Below are positions 26,391 through 36,958 of a stretch of 64,000 nt of DNA, in pieces. Under the pieces are notes generated by a model that ran no database searches, was not told where the DNA came from, and was given only the letters and a program-made list of their open reading frames with translations. The first letter of the stretch is position 1; every line of letters starts with the position of its first letter. The stretch comes from Avena insularis (Eukaryota; Streptophyta; Magnoliopsida; Poales; Poaceae), in the NCBI GenBank assembly GCA_023614405.1, contig CM042696.1, positions 333,179,211-333,243,210 of the forward strand, given 5' to 3'. A program made the translations under genes and the position numbers.

Positions 26391-27497
26391 ATGAACAACC
26401 ACACTTTTGGAGAGATATTTGAGAGTGATGCACCTAGGAGGTCGAGGCCCTCAAGAACAGCCTCTCAAGCTAGGCCTTCATACAATGAAGACCTCATTGC
26501 AACACGTAGTGGCAGTGAAAGGGATGATGGAGATGCTCACCCATCCTCTTTTCCTTGTTTTACTTTCTTGCAAGCTGTAGGTATTCTTGATGATTTCTTG
26601 CTACTGATTGAGAGGGCTAGCTTGACCTCTTATATGCAAGATGAGAGCGCACAGTACGCTATGCTCACCAAAACTTTTGTTGAGAGCTTCTCATTTACTA
26701 ACACATCCTATCAATCTACTGTCTCTTTTAAAATCTATGATATGCCCTTCACCATGCCTTTGGAGAGATTTTGCAGTATTGTAGGTGTGCGTATGACAGG
26801 GACCGTGAAGAAAATTCAAGGGCGACCCGCTGATTTGTTGGAGCTTTACCGAGGGGTGACCAATAATGATGACCGCGTGGCGCAGCGCGGAAAGATAAGA
26901 AATATCCAACTCCCTGCTCTTATATACTTTGTATATTATCTTGCCACTAGCGTATTGGGTAGGGTGAACACTAGTAATATCTCCAACTATCACTTAGCTT
27001 TCCTTGCTGCTGCGCTCAACAATGATACTCGGTACAATCTTGGCTCGCTTATTGCTCGCCGCCTAGCTGCTAGGGGGCCTATCTATGGGGGCATCATTGC
27101 CTCGCGTGTAGTCAATGCATTAGGCCTTTCAGTGGATCCCGATGATGCTATGTTAGCACCATAGAGGCTCGACCTTGTTGCCATGAAAACTCATCATTTT
27201 GTCAATGCTACCTCTGATTTGAACAATCTAGTATATAGGATGCTTTTCACTGACGGGGATGAAAGGGAGATCCTTTTGCCACAGCCTGCTTTGTTTAGTG
27301 TTGACGAGGCGTGGTGGCGCTCCAAGGAGGAGGTGGGCGAGCAGCTTGTTGGGATTTCCACGAGCAGCACCGGAGGATCGCCCTCCTATGATTACTCCGC
27401 ACATTACGGGCGTGCTCGGGCTCGCACCGGGGCGAGGTACCTCCTCGTCGTGCCCGTGATACTTCATCTGGCCAGCTTGGGATTGATACCCACTTAG
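26391..27497 (+). pseudogene. ATHILA ORF-1-like gene, interrupted
   Basis: An open frame of 368 codons with one internal stop (TAG at 27162-27164), chosen to start at the ATG at 26391 (MNNHTFGEIF). The first 60 residues are polar and low in complexity (RRSRPSRTAS). The core (about residues 60-220) has motifs AVGILDDFLLL, YDMPFTMPLERFCSIVG and IYFVYYLATSVLGR, followed by GPIYGGIIAS. This matches my memory of the plant ATHILA ORF-1 family, a protein of unknown function downstream of the gag-pol region in Athila-lineage elements. The stretch after the stop stays in frame (FVNATSDLNNLVYRMLF) for 110 codons, so the stop looks like a CAG-to-TAG lesion. The last 25-30 codons could be shifted, since another frame there reads more naturally. 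No signal peptide or clear membrane segment is seen. Confidence 0.7.
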
Positions 27498-29754
27498 GCC
27501 AAAGCCTAAGCTTGGGGAGAATGCGACACCGCACTCATCTCCATATCATGTTGCGTCGGTACTTTGTATATTCATGTTTTTGTTCTCTTTTTAGTTTTCG
27601 TTCTTCTTTGCTTTTGCTTTCTAAAAACACAAAAAGACCAAAAATATTTTTGTTGTTTCTCTTTGGTTTGCTTCTTCTTTTTGCCTTGGTTTGCTTTTCC
27701 CTTTTCGCTTTGTTTGAACTATTCGAAAAACCCAAAAAGATTTTGCTTTGCTTGTTTTTCTCTTTTGGTTCTTATTTAAAAATCGAAAACACCAAAAATA
27801 TTTGTCGTTCTTCTTTGGTTTTTGCAAGTTTGCTACAGGGAGCGGCAGTTCTCAGTGGATTATTGGTTTCATATTATTATTCAAGCCACACAAGTGAAGA
27901 TCAATAATGAGGATAAATGACAACTTGAGGCGTGGTAAGAGGCTGGTAACGAACTCTATTTGTTTTCATTTTTGTACATATACTCATCACTGTGGGCATG
28001 CTTAGTCTGTTCATATAGAGTGTATGTTTTCTTTGGATGCTTAGTAGTTCTTGCTTTCTTATGATTAGCTCTAGCTCGCTAATAGTTTGTAGCATGTCTC
28101 ATGAATGTTTGCTTGCATTGCTCTATTCATAAATTGGTATGACACCATGGTATCCTCCTCTGAATGTTTTATTTGATTGACTTGGCACATGCTCACGCAT
28201 GCACATGACTGTAATAACCAGTTAAGCCTTGATGAATTATTTTGCCTTGAGGATCTTGAATCACTTTCATGCCATGAGTAGTCCTGTTTTGTTGCAAGCA
28301 TGATAACGACAGCTATTGCTCTCTCGTTTGTCGCTCCCTTACTATTGCTAGCCTTCACTTCAACTGAGTGTTTTACTCATGTTTCCAACTCCCTAAACCA
28401 AATATTTCCAAAGTGTCCACCATACCTACCTATTAGTATCACTTGCTACTCCCGTGCATATTCATTATGCCTTGTTTTCTTCCGAATAAAATGTTTGCTT
28501 GTTATGGGAAAATTAGTTAGTAAAGCTCTCACGAACTTGATGGCACACTTTATTTTCCGCACTTAATAAACCTGAACCATTGTGAACTCTCCATGAAAGT
28601 TATATGCTTGCAAATTATAGGCTGGGGATTAGCGAACCGTCTTTGTCACGAGCGCTTTCAACACTTGTAAATATATACCCAGTTGATACCTTGCTCTTTT
28701 GTTTGCGGATGTAAATCGGTGTGAAATAAAGGGAGCTTGTAAGTCCATGGAGTTATGTATGTGTGTTAGAAAGCGCTGGTAGCTGGTCTAATCCATCTTG
28801 ACATAGTGGAAACCTGCAAGCGTAACAGTAACCATAATTATATCTATGAAGCATTCTTCTTATAAAAAAGAGAGTTATAGCTATTGAGAAAAAGAAAAAA
28901 GAGATTTATGAAAAGAGGAAAGAGAGAAAAAGCACCATTTTCCCATGGTAAATAAGAAGATTGTTGAGATACTCATTATGCCTTGCCTTGTCATTTTGAT
29001 ATGGGGATTCTTCCGTATCATCGGGCAAGGGGTACCCGTTAGTGGTTCTCAATGATACGCATACTTACGATGACAAGAACTTACCGGTAACTAAAGTTTA
29101 GTAGCATGAGGAGCGGCCCTCGTACTCAAGGGACTTGGGATTTTCAGTTTATAGTCTGTCAAGCATATAACTCAGATTGGACCTCACTTTCACCTTAACC
29201 ACGTTAAAGATGTTTATGATAGGGGCAATGAGAGCTCAAAGCTAACAAGTACCATACTTTCAGCATTTGGAAGCCTTTCAAAATTATTCAAAACCTTTTC
29301 CTTTACTTGTTGAGTCTCCACTTATTCTCCGAGCACCTTCTTGAGATCTTAGTTGTCATACTTTGTTTTTGTTCCAATACTTGATTATTTGTGTTATGAC
29401 TTTGATGCTTGAATTCTTGATATCTTTACTTCTAGTCATCACTTGAACTTCAGAGGTTCCTGGACATTCATAATCAAATGCAAGCGAGATACCACTCTAT
29501 CATACCTTTTTTATGAGCATTGTAATGTTGCTTATGTTCGTGCTTTATGCTACTTATTATTCTTGAGTTGGAATCTCTTCATAGCTTGCAATGATTATTA
29601 AGTAGACTCAGTTGCATACTCTTTATTATGAATTGTCCAAGTAAGTTGATCACATTGCTGAGAATATTTACATCATATGAAGCAAATGTGTTCGTGAAAG
29701 TTCTTTTATCGCACTCAGTTTTCAACTGAATTGCTTGAGGACCAGCAATAAGCT
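27498..29754 (+). other. Long 3' non-coding spacer of the retrotransposon
   Basis: About 2.26 kb without a credible gene. It opens with a polypurine-tract-like AAGCTTGGGGAGA at 27508-27520. Next comes a T-rich low-complexity stretch (about 27560-27830) with several repeats of AAAACnCnAAAAA. There is a purine-rich tract of A and G at about 28864-28932. The remainder is ordinary AT-rich sequence. Short open frames here (for example 28300-28566) have no recognisable content. Long 3' spacers of this kind are usual in Athila-lineage elements. Confidence 0.8.
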
Positions 29755-29769
29755 AAGCTTGGGGGGAGT
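29755..29769 (+). promoter_or_regulatory. Polypurine tract
   Basis: AAGCTTGGGGGGAGT lies directly before the TG of the 3' LTR. It is the expected primer for plus-strand DNA synthesis during reverse transcription. Confidence 0.9.
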
Positions 29770-30086
29770 TGATACGTCCAAAACGTATCTACTTTCCCGA
29801 ACACTTTTGCTATTGTTTCTAATCAATACTTGTGTGATTTGGATCCAACTAAAGCAAACTGATGTTGTTTTCAGCAGAATTGCCTTGGTGTCTACTTTTT
29901 GTGTAGAAAATCAACTATCAGGAAAAATCCCGGAAAATATGCCAAAAATCCTATTTCACACGAAGACTCCAGGAGCCAGAATACGAGACGGAGAAGAGCC
30001 CTGGGGTGGCCACACCACCTGGTGACGCGGGCCAGGCCAGGCCGTGCCAGGGGGTGGTGTGGGCCCCCTCGGCCTCTCTCCTCGCC

Positions 30087-30091
30087 TATAA
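30087..30091 (+). promoter_or_regulatory. TATA box of the 3' LTR
   Basis: TATAA in GCCTATAAGGAGCC, identical in context to the 5' LTR copy. In this LTR it would drive transcription outward into the right satellite array if active. Confidence 0.55.
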
Positions 30092-31091
30092 GGAGCCTTC
30101 TGACCTAAAAACTTCGGGGGGTTCAACGTTTTTCCAGAAAAAGTTCTGCTGCGCCACCGCCACCGAAGGGGAGATTTGGGGGACAGAAAGTCTCTATTCC
30201 GGCACCTTGCCGGGATAGGGAAGTGCCCCCGGAGCCATCTCCATCGATCTCCACCATCATCTTCATCGACCATCCATGTTTCCTCCGTCTATGAGTGAGT
30301 AATCCCCCGCTGTAGGCTATGGGGATGGTAGGGATTGGATGAGATCGTTCATGTAATGGCATCAGATTGTTAGGGCATAGTGCCTAGTATCTTTTATTAG
30401 TGCTTTATGACTTTGTTGCAACTTGTTGTGCTTAATGCTTGTCACTAGGGCCCGAGTGCCATGATTTCAGATCTGAACATGTTATTGATTCATTATGATA
30501 GTATTGTTTTGGGCCTTATCTGCAAGTTGTATACACATGTTGTTGTCCGGAACCTATGGCCCTGAAGTGATAGAAATTGGGATAACCGGAAGGGAAAGGC
30601 TTTGATGTGAGGATCACATGTGTTCACGGAGTGTTAATGCTTTGCTCCGGTGCTCTATTAAAAGGAGCACATTAATTGCCAGTAGTTCCCTAGAGGCCTC
30701 GCTACAAACGGGCTAGCAGGACAAAAGATGTTGTGCAAGTTCTCATTGCGAGCACGTATGACTATATATGGAACACATGCCTAGGATTGTCTAGTACTTG
30801 GGTGCTTTATCTTATTTATCTGCAATTTCCCTATGTTCTGTTTGCTATGTGAATTGTCCTGTCCATGCAACGCCCGTCCATCCATCCCTATGCCTACCGC
30901 ACTCGAATCCCACTGTTTCTGCTTTGGTTACTACTGTCTTTGCTTTACTACTTATGTTGCTTTACTATTCCTACTACAAAACTGTTGCTACTGATAAACT
31001 GCTGTGAGCAAGATTGTTTCCAGGTGCAGCTGAATTGACAACTCAGTTGTTAAGGCTTATAAATATTCTTTGGCTCCCCTTGTGTTGAATC

Positions 31092-31097
31092 AATAAA
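31092..31097 (+). terminator. Polyadenylation signal of the 3' LTR
   Basis: AATAAA about 60 bp before the element end, matching the 5' LTR copy. Confidence 0.5.
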
Positions 31098-31155
31098 TTG
31101 GGTTTCACTTCCCTAAAAAATACTATGATACACCCCCTATACTAATGGGTCATCA

Positions 31156-31160
31156 ACCAC
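31156..31160. other. Right target-site duplication (ACCAC)
   Basis: Identical to 21391-21395. Joining the left flank (TTTCCACAAACCAC) to the bases after this copy (ACATGGATCC) gives a standard satellite monomer, which confirms a clean insertion. Confidence 0.97.
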
Positions 31161-31666
31161 ACATGGATCCACCAGAGTAATTGCATGTGTGTTCATGTCA
31201 CAAACCACACATGGATCCACCAGAGTCATTGCATGTGTGTTCTTTCCACAAACCACACATGGATCCACCAGAGTAATTGCATGTGTGTTCATGTCACAAA
31301 CCACACATGGATCCACCAGAGTCATTGCATGTGTGTTCTTTCCACAAACCACACATGGATCCACCAAAGTAATTGCATGTGTGTTCTTTTCACAAACCAC
31401 ATATGGATCAACCAGAATCATTGGATGTGTGTTCTTTCCACAAACCACACATGGATCCACCAGAGTAATTGCATGTGTGTTCATGTCACAAACCACACAT
31501 GGATCCACCAGTGGTCATTGCATGTGTGTTCTTTCCATGAACCACATATGGATCCACCAATGTCATTGCATGTGTGTTCTTTCCACAAACCACATATGGA
31601 TCCACCAGAGTCATTGCATGTGTGTTCTTTTCCACAAACCACATATGGATCCACTAGAGTCATTTC

Positions 31667-32432
31667 ATGTGTGTTCTTTCCAAAACCCACATATGGATCA
31701 ACAAATGTCATTGCATCTGTGTTCTTTACACAAACCACATATGGATCCACCAATGTCATTGCATGTGTGTTCTTTTGACAAATAACATGGATCAACCAAT
31801 GGCATTGCATGTGTGTTATTGTCATAAACCACACATGGATCAACCAATTTCAATGCATGTGTGTCCATGTCACAAACCACACATGGATCCACCAATGTCA
31901 TTGCATGTATGTTCTTTCCATGAACCCCATATGGATCCACCAGAGTCATTACATGTGTGTTCTTTCGATAAACCACACATGGATCCACCAGAGTAATTGC
32001 ATGTATGTTAATTTTCACAAACCACACATGGATCCACTAGAGTCATTGCATGTGTGTTCTTTCCACCAACCACATATGGATCAACAAATGTCATTGCATG
32101 TGTGTTCTTTCCACAAACCACATATGGATCCACCAATGTCATTGCGTGTGTGTTCTTTTCACAAATAACATGGATCAACCAATGGCATTGCATGTGTGTT
32201 ATTGTCATAAACCACACATGGATCAACCAATGTCATATCATGTGTGTTCATGTCACAAACCACACATGGATCCACAAATGTCATTGCATGTGTGTTCTTT
32301 CCATGAACCACATATGGATCAACCAGAGTCATTGCATGTGTGTTCTTTCCACAAACCACACATGGATCCACCAGAGTAATTGCATGTGTGTTCATGTCAC
32401 AAACCACACATGGATCCACCAATGTCATTGCA
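31667..32432. repeat. 383-bp higher-order unit, two copies
   Basis: Two successive blocks of eight monomers share their order of variants at an offset of 383 bp. Each includes a TTTTGACAAATAAC-type monomer (or a TTTTCACAAATAAC relative) followed by a 45-bp ATGGATCAACC monomer. The same unit recurs at 35.7-36.9 kb and 42.9-44.1 kb. Confidence 0.7.
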
Positions 32433-33530
32433 TGTGTGTTCTTTTCACAAACCACAAATGGATCAACAAACGTCATTGCATGTGTGTTCTTTCCACAAAC
32501 CACACATGGATCAACCAGAGTAATTGCATGTGTGTTCATGTCACAACCCACACATGGATCCACGAATGTCATTGCATGTGTGTTCTTTTCACAAACCACA
32601 AATGGATCAACAAACGTCATTGCATGTGTGTTCTTTCCACAAACCAAATATGGATCAACCAATGTCATTGCACGTGTGTTCTTTTCACAAACCACATATG
32701 GATCCACTAGAGTAATTGCATGTGTGTTCTTTTCACAAACCACACATGGATCCACCAGAGTCATTGCATGTGTGTTGTTTCCACAAACCACACATGGATC
32801 CACCAGAGTCATTGCATGTGTGTTCTTTACACAAACCACATATGGATCCACCAGAGTCATTGCACGTGTGTTATTTTCACAAACCACATGTGGATCCACT
32901 AGAGTCATTGCATGTGTGTTCTTTTCAAAAACCATACATGGATCAACCAATGTCATTGCATGTGTGTTCTTTTCAACAAACCACATATAGATCCACCAGA
33001 ATAATTGCATGTGTGCTCTTTTCACAAACCACATATGGTTCCACCAGAGTCATTGCATGTGTTTTCTTTTCCACAAACCACATATGGATCCACTAGAGTT
33101 CATTGCATGTTTGTTCTTTTCCACAAACCACATATGGATAAACAAATGGCATTGCATGTGTGTTATTGTCACAAACCACATATGGATCAACCAATGTCAT
33201 TGCATGTGTGTTCCTATCACAAACCATACATGGATCCACCAGTGTTCATTGCATGTGTGTTCTTTCCACAAACCACATATGTGTCCACTAGAGTAATTGC
33301 ATGTGTGTTATTTTCATAAAGCACAAATGGATCGACCAGAGTCATTGCAAGTGTGTTCTTTCCACGATCCAAATATGGATCGACCCATGTCATTACATGT
33401 GTGTTGTTTCCATGTACCACATATGGATCCACCAGAGTCATTGCATGTGTGTTATTTTCACAAACCACATATGGATCCACCAGAGTCATTGCACGTGTGT
33501 TCTTTTCACAAACCACATCTGGATCCACCA

Positions 33531-33562
33531 GAGTTAATTATGTTGGGGAGAGTAGACACATA
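33531..33562. other. Unique filler sequence inside the satellite
   Basis: Between two ordinary monomers the normal GTCATTGC...CACAAACC stretch is replaced by about 30 bp containing TTAATTATGTTGGGGAGAG. This does not resemble the satellite and appears nowhere else in the window. Normal phase resumes at CACATATGGATCC. It looks like filler DNA at a repaired break. Confidence 0.65.
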
Positions 33563-35731
33563 TGGATCCACCAGTGTTCATTGCATGTGTGTTCTTTTCA
33601 CAAACCACAAATGTATCCACTAGAATAATTGCATGTGTGTTCTTTTGACAAGCCACATATGGATCAACCAGAGTCATTGCACGTGTGTTGTTTTCACAAA
33701 CCACACATGGATCAACCAGAGTCATTGCATGTGTGTTCTTTCCATGAACCACATATGTATCAACCAGAGTCATTGCATGTGTGTTCTTTCCACAAACCAC
33801 ACATGGATCCACTAGAATAGTTGCATGTGTGTTCATGTCACAAACCACACATGGATCCACCAGAGTCATTGCATGTGTGTTCATTCCACAAACCACATAT
33901 GGATCCACCAGAGTAATTGCATGTGTGTTCTTTTTACAAACCACATATGGATCAACCAGAGTCATTGCATGTGTGTTCTTTCCACAAACCACACATGGAC
34001 CCACCAGAGTAATTGCATGTGTGGTCATGTCACAAACCACACATGGATCCACCAGTGTTCATTGCATGTGTGTTCTTTCCATGAACCACATATGGATCCA
34101 CGAATGTCATTGCATGTGTGTTCTTTCCACAAACCACATATGGATCCACCAATGTCATTGCATGTGTGTTCTTTTGACAAATAAAATGGATCAACCAATG
34201 GCATTGCACGTGTGTTATTGTCATAAACCACACATGGATCAACCAATGTCATTGCATGTGTGTTCATGTCACAAACCACACATGGATCCACCAATGTCAT
34301 TTCATGTGTGTTCTTTCCATGAACCACATATGGATCAACCAGAGTCATTGCATGTGTGTTCTTTCCACAAACCACACATGGATCCACCAGAGTAATTGCA
34401 TGTGTGTTCATGTCAAAAACCACACATGGATCCACCAATGTCATTGCATGTGTGTTCTTTCCATGAAGCACATATGGATCCACCAATGTCATTGCATGTG
34501 TGTTCTTTCCAGAAACCACATATGGATCCACCAGAGTCATTGCATGTGTGTTCTTTCCACAAACCAAATATGGATCCATCAATGTCATTGCATGTGTGTT
34601 CTTTCCACAAACCACACATGGATCCACCAGAGTCATTGCATGTGTGTTCTTTTCACAAACCACATATGGATCCACGAGAGTCATTGCATGTGTGTTCTAT
34701 TCAGAAACCACATATGGATCCACTAGAGTCATTGCATGTGTGTTATTTTCAAAAACCATACATGGATCAACCAATGTCATTTTATGTGTTTTCTTTTCAA
34801 CAAACCACATATGAATCCACAAGAGTAATTGCATGTGTGTTGTTTTCACAAACTACATATGGATCCACCAGAGTCATTGCATGTGTGTTCTTTTCCACAA
34901 ACCACATATGGATCCACTAGAGTTCATTGCATGTTTGTTCTTTTCCACAAACCACATGGATCAACCAATGGCATTGCATGTGTCTTATTGTCACAAACCA
35001 CATATGGATCAACCAATGTCATTGCATGTGTGTTCCTATCACAAACCACATATGGATCCACCAGTGTTCATTGCATGTGCGTATTTTCCACAAACCACAT
35101 ATGTAACCACTAGAGTAATTGCATGTGTGTTCTTTTCACAAACCACATATGGATCAACTAGAGTCATTGCATGTGTGTTGTTTTCACAAACCACGTATGG
35201 ATCAACCAGAGTCATTGCGTGTGTGTTCTTTCCATGAACCACATATGGATCAACCAGAGTCATTGCATGTGTGTTCTTTCCACAAACCACACATGGATCC
35301 ACTAGAGTAATTGCAGGTGTGTTCATGTCACAAACCACACATGGATCCACTAGAGTCATTGCATGTGTGTTCTTTCCAGAAACCACACATGGATCCACCA
35401 AAGTAATTGCATGTGTGTTCTTTTCACAAACCACATATGGATCAACCAGAGTCATTGCATGTGTGTTCTTTCCACAAACCACACATGGATCCACTAGAGT
35501 AATTGCATGTGTGTTCATGTCACAAACCACACATGGATCCACCAGTGTTCATTGCATGTGTGTTCTTTCCATGAACCACATATGGATCCACCAATGTCGT
35601 TGCATGTGTGTTCTTTCCATTAACCACATATGGATCCACCATAGTCATTGCATGTGTGTTCTTTTCCACAAACCACATCTGGATCCACTAGAGTCATTGC
35701 ATGTGTGTTCTTTCCACAAACCACATATGAA

Positions 35732-36880
35732 TCAACAAATGTCATTGCATGTGTGTTCTTTCCACAAACCACATATGGATCCACCAATGTCATTGCATGT
35801 GTGTTCTTTTGACAAATAACATGTGTCAACCAATGGTATTGCATGTGTGTTATTGTCATAAACCACACATGTATCAACCAATTTCATTGCACGTATGTTC
35901 ATGTCACAAACCACACATGGATCCACTAATGTCATTGCATGTGTGTTCTTTCCATGAACAACATATGGATGCACCAGAGTCATTGCATGTGTGTTCTTTC
36001 CACAAACCACACATGGATCCACCATAGTAATTGCATGTGTGTTCATTTCCACAAACCACACATGGATCCACTAGATTCATTGCATGTGTGTTCTTTCCAC
36101 AAACCACATATGGATCAACAAATGTCATTGCATGTGTCTTCTTTCCACAAACCACATATGGATCCACCAATGTCATTGCATGTGTGTTCTTTTGACAAAT
36201 AACATGGATCAACCAATGGTATTACATGTGTGTTATTTTCATAAACCACACATGGATCAACCAATTTCATTGCACGTGTGTTCATGTCACAAACCACACA
36301 TGGATCCACTAATGTCATTGCATGTGTGTTCTTTCCATGAACAACATATGGATGCACGAGAGTCATTGCATGTGTGTTCTTTCCACAAACCACACATGGA
36401 TCCACCAGAGTAATTGCATGTGTGTTCATTTCCACAAACCACACATGGATCCACTAGATTCATTGCATGTGTGTTCTTTCCACAAACCACATATGGATCA
36501 ACAAATGTCATTGCATGTGTGTTCTTTCCACAAACCACATATGGATCCACCAATGTCATTGCATGTGTTCTCTTTTGACAAATAACATGGATCAACCAAT
36601 GGCATTGCATGTGTGTTATTGTCATAAACCACACATGGATCAACCAATTTCATTGCATGTGTGTTCATGTCACAAACCACACATGGATCCACCAATGTCA
36701 TTGCATGGGTGTTCTTTCCATGACGCACATATGGATCCACCAGAGTCATTGCATGTGTGTTCTTTCCACAAACCACATATGGATCAACAAATGTCATTCC
36801 ATGTGTGTTCTTTTCCACAAAACACATATGGATCCACTAGATTTCATTGCATGTTTGTTCTTTTCCACAAACCACATGGA
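35732..36880. repeat. 383-bp higher-order unit, three copies
   Basis: Three consecutive 8-monomer units with a period of 383 bp, visible as the same succession of variants starting near 35732, 36115 and 36498. Each includes the rare ATGAACAACATATGGATGC monomer or its relative and the TTTTGACAAATAAC monomer. Confidence 0.75.
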
Positions 36881-36958
36881 TCAACAATTGGCATTGCATG
36901 TGTGTTATTGTCATAAACCACATATGGATCAACCAATGGAAATGCATGTGTGTTCCTG

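Larger units (their letters stand above)
21396..31155 (+). mobile_element. Non-autonomous Athila-like Ty3/gypsy LTR retrotransposon
   Basis: A complete 9,760-bp element with TG...CA LTRs (1,388 and 1,386 bp), a 5-bp target duplication and a strong polypurine tract, inserted into one 48-bp satellite monomer. In order it carries: 5' LTR, leader, gag, retropepsin-type protease, a GC-rich spacer, an ATHILA ORF-1-like gene, a long AT-rich spacer, polypurine tract and 3' LTR. No reverse transcriptase (no YxDD-type motif), RNase H or integrase is recognisable anywhere in the internal region, so enzymes must have come from a related autonomous element. The coding regions contain several in-frame stops and frameshifts. 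The LTRs differ by roughly 5-6% by eye, implying an insertion about two million years old at the grass-intergenic rate. The style resembles the WHAM/Sabrina/Sumana group of Triticeae elements; I could not confirm the family name. Confidence 0.95.
29770..31155 (+). repeat. 3' LTR
   Basis: 1,386 bp, TGATACGTCC to GGGTCATCA, alignable over its full length with the 5' LTR. It has a TATA box at 30087-30091 and AATAAA at 31092-31097. By eye I count some 60-80 substitutions plus a few small indels against the 5' LTR, concentrated in the first 450 bp. Confidence 0.97.

Noticed and set aside
27512..27907. 131-codon Phe/Leu-rich frame after the ATHILA-like ORF
   Set aside because: It covers a T-rich low-complexity tract. 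The apparent membrane-like composition is a direct result of the T bias.
28300..28566. 88-codon frame in the 3' spacer
   Set aside because: It is short and isolated, with no recognisable domain. Its length is as expected by chance in 2.2 kb of non-coding sequence.
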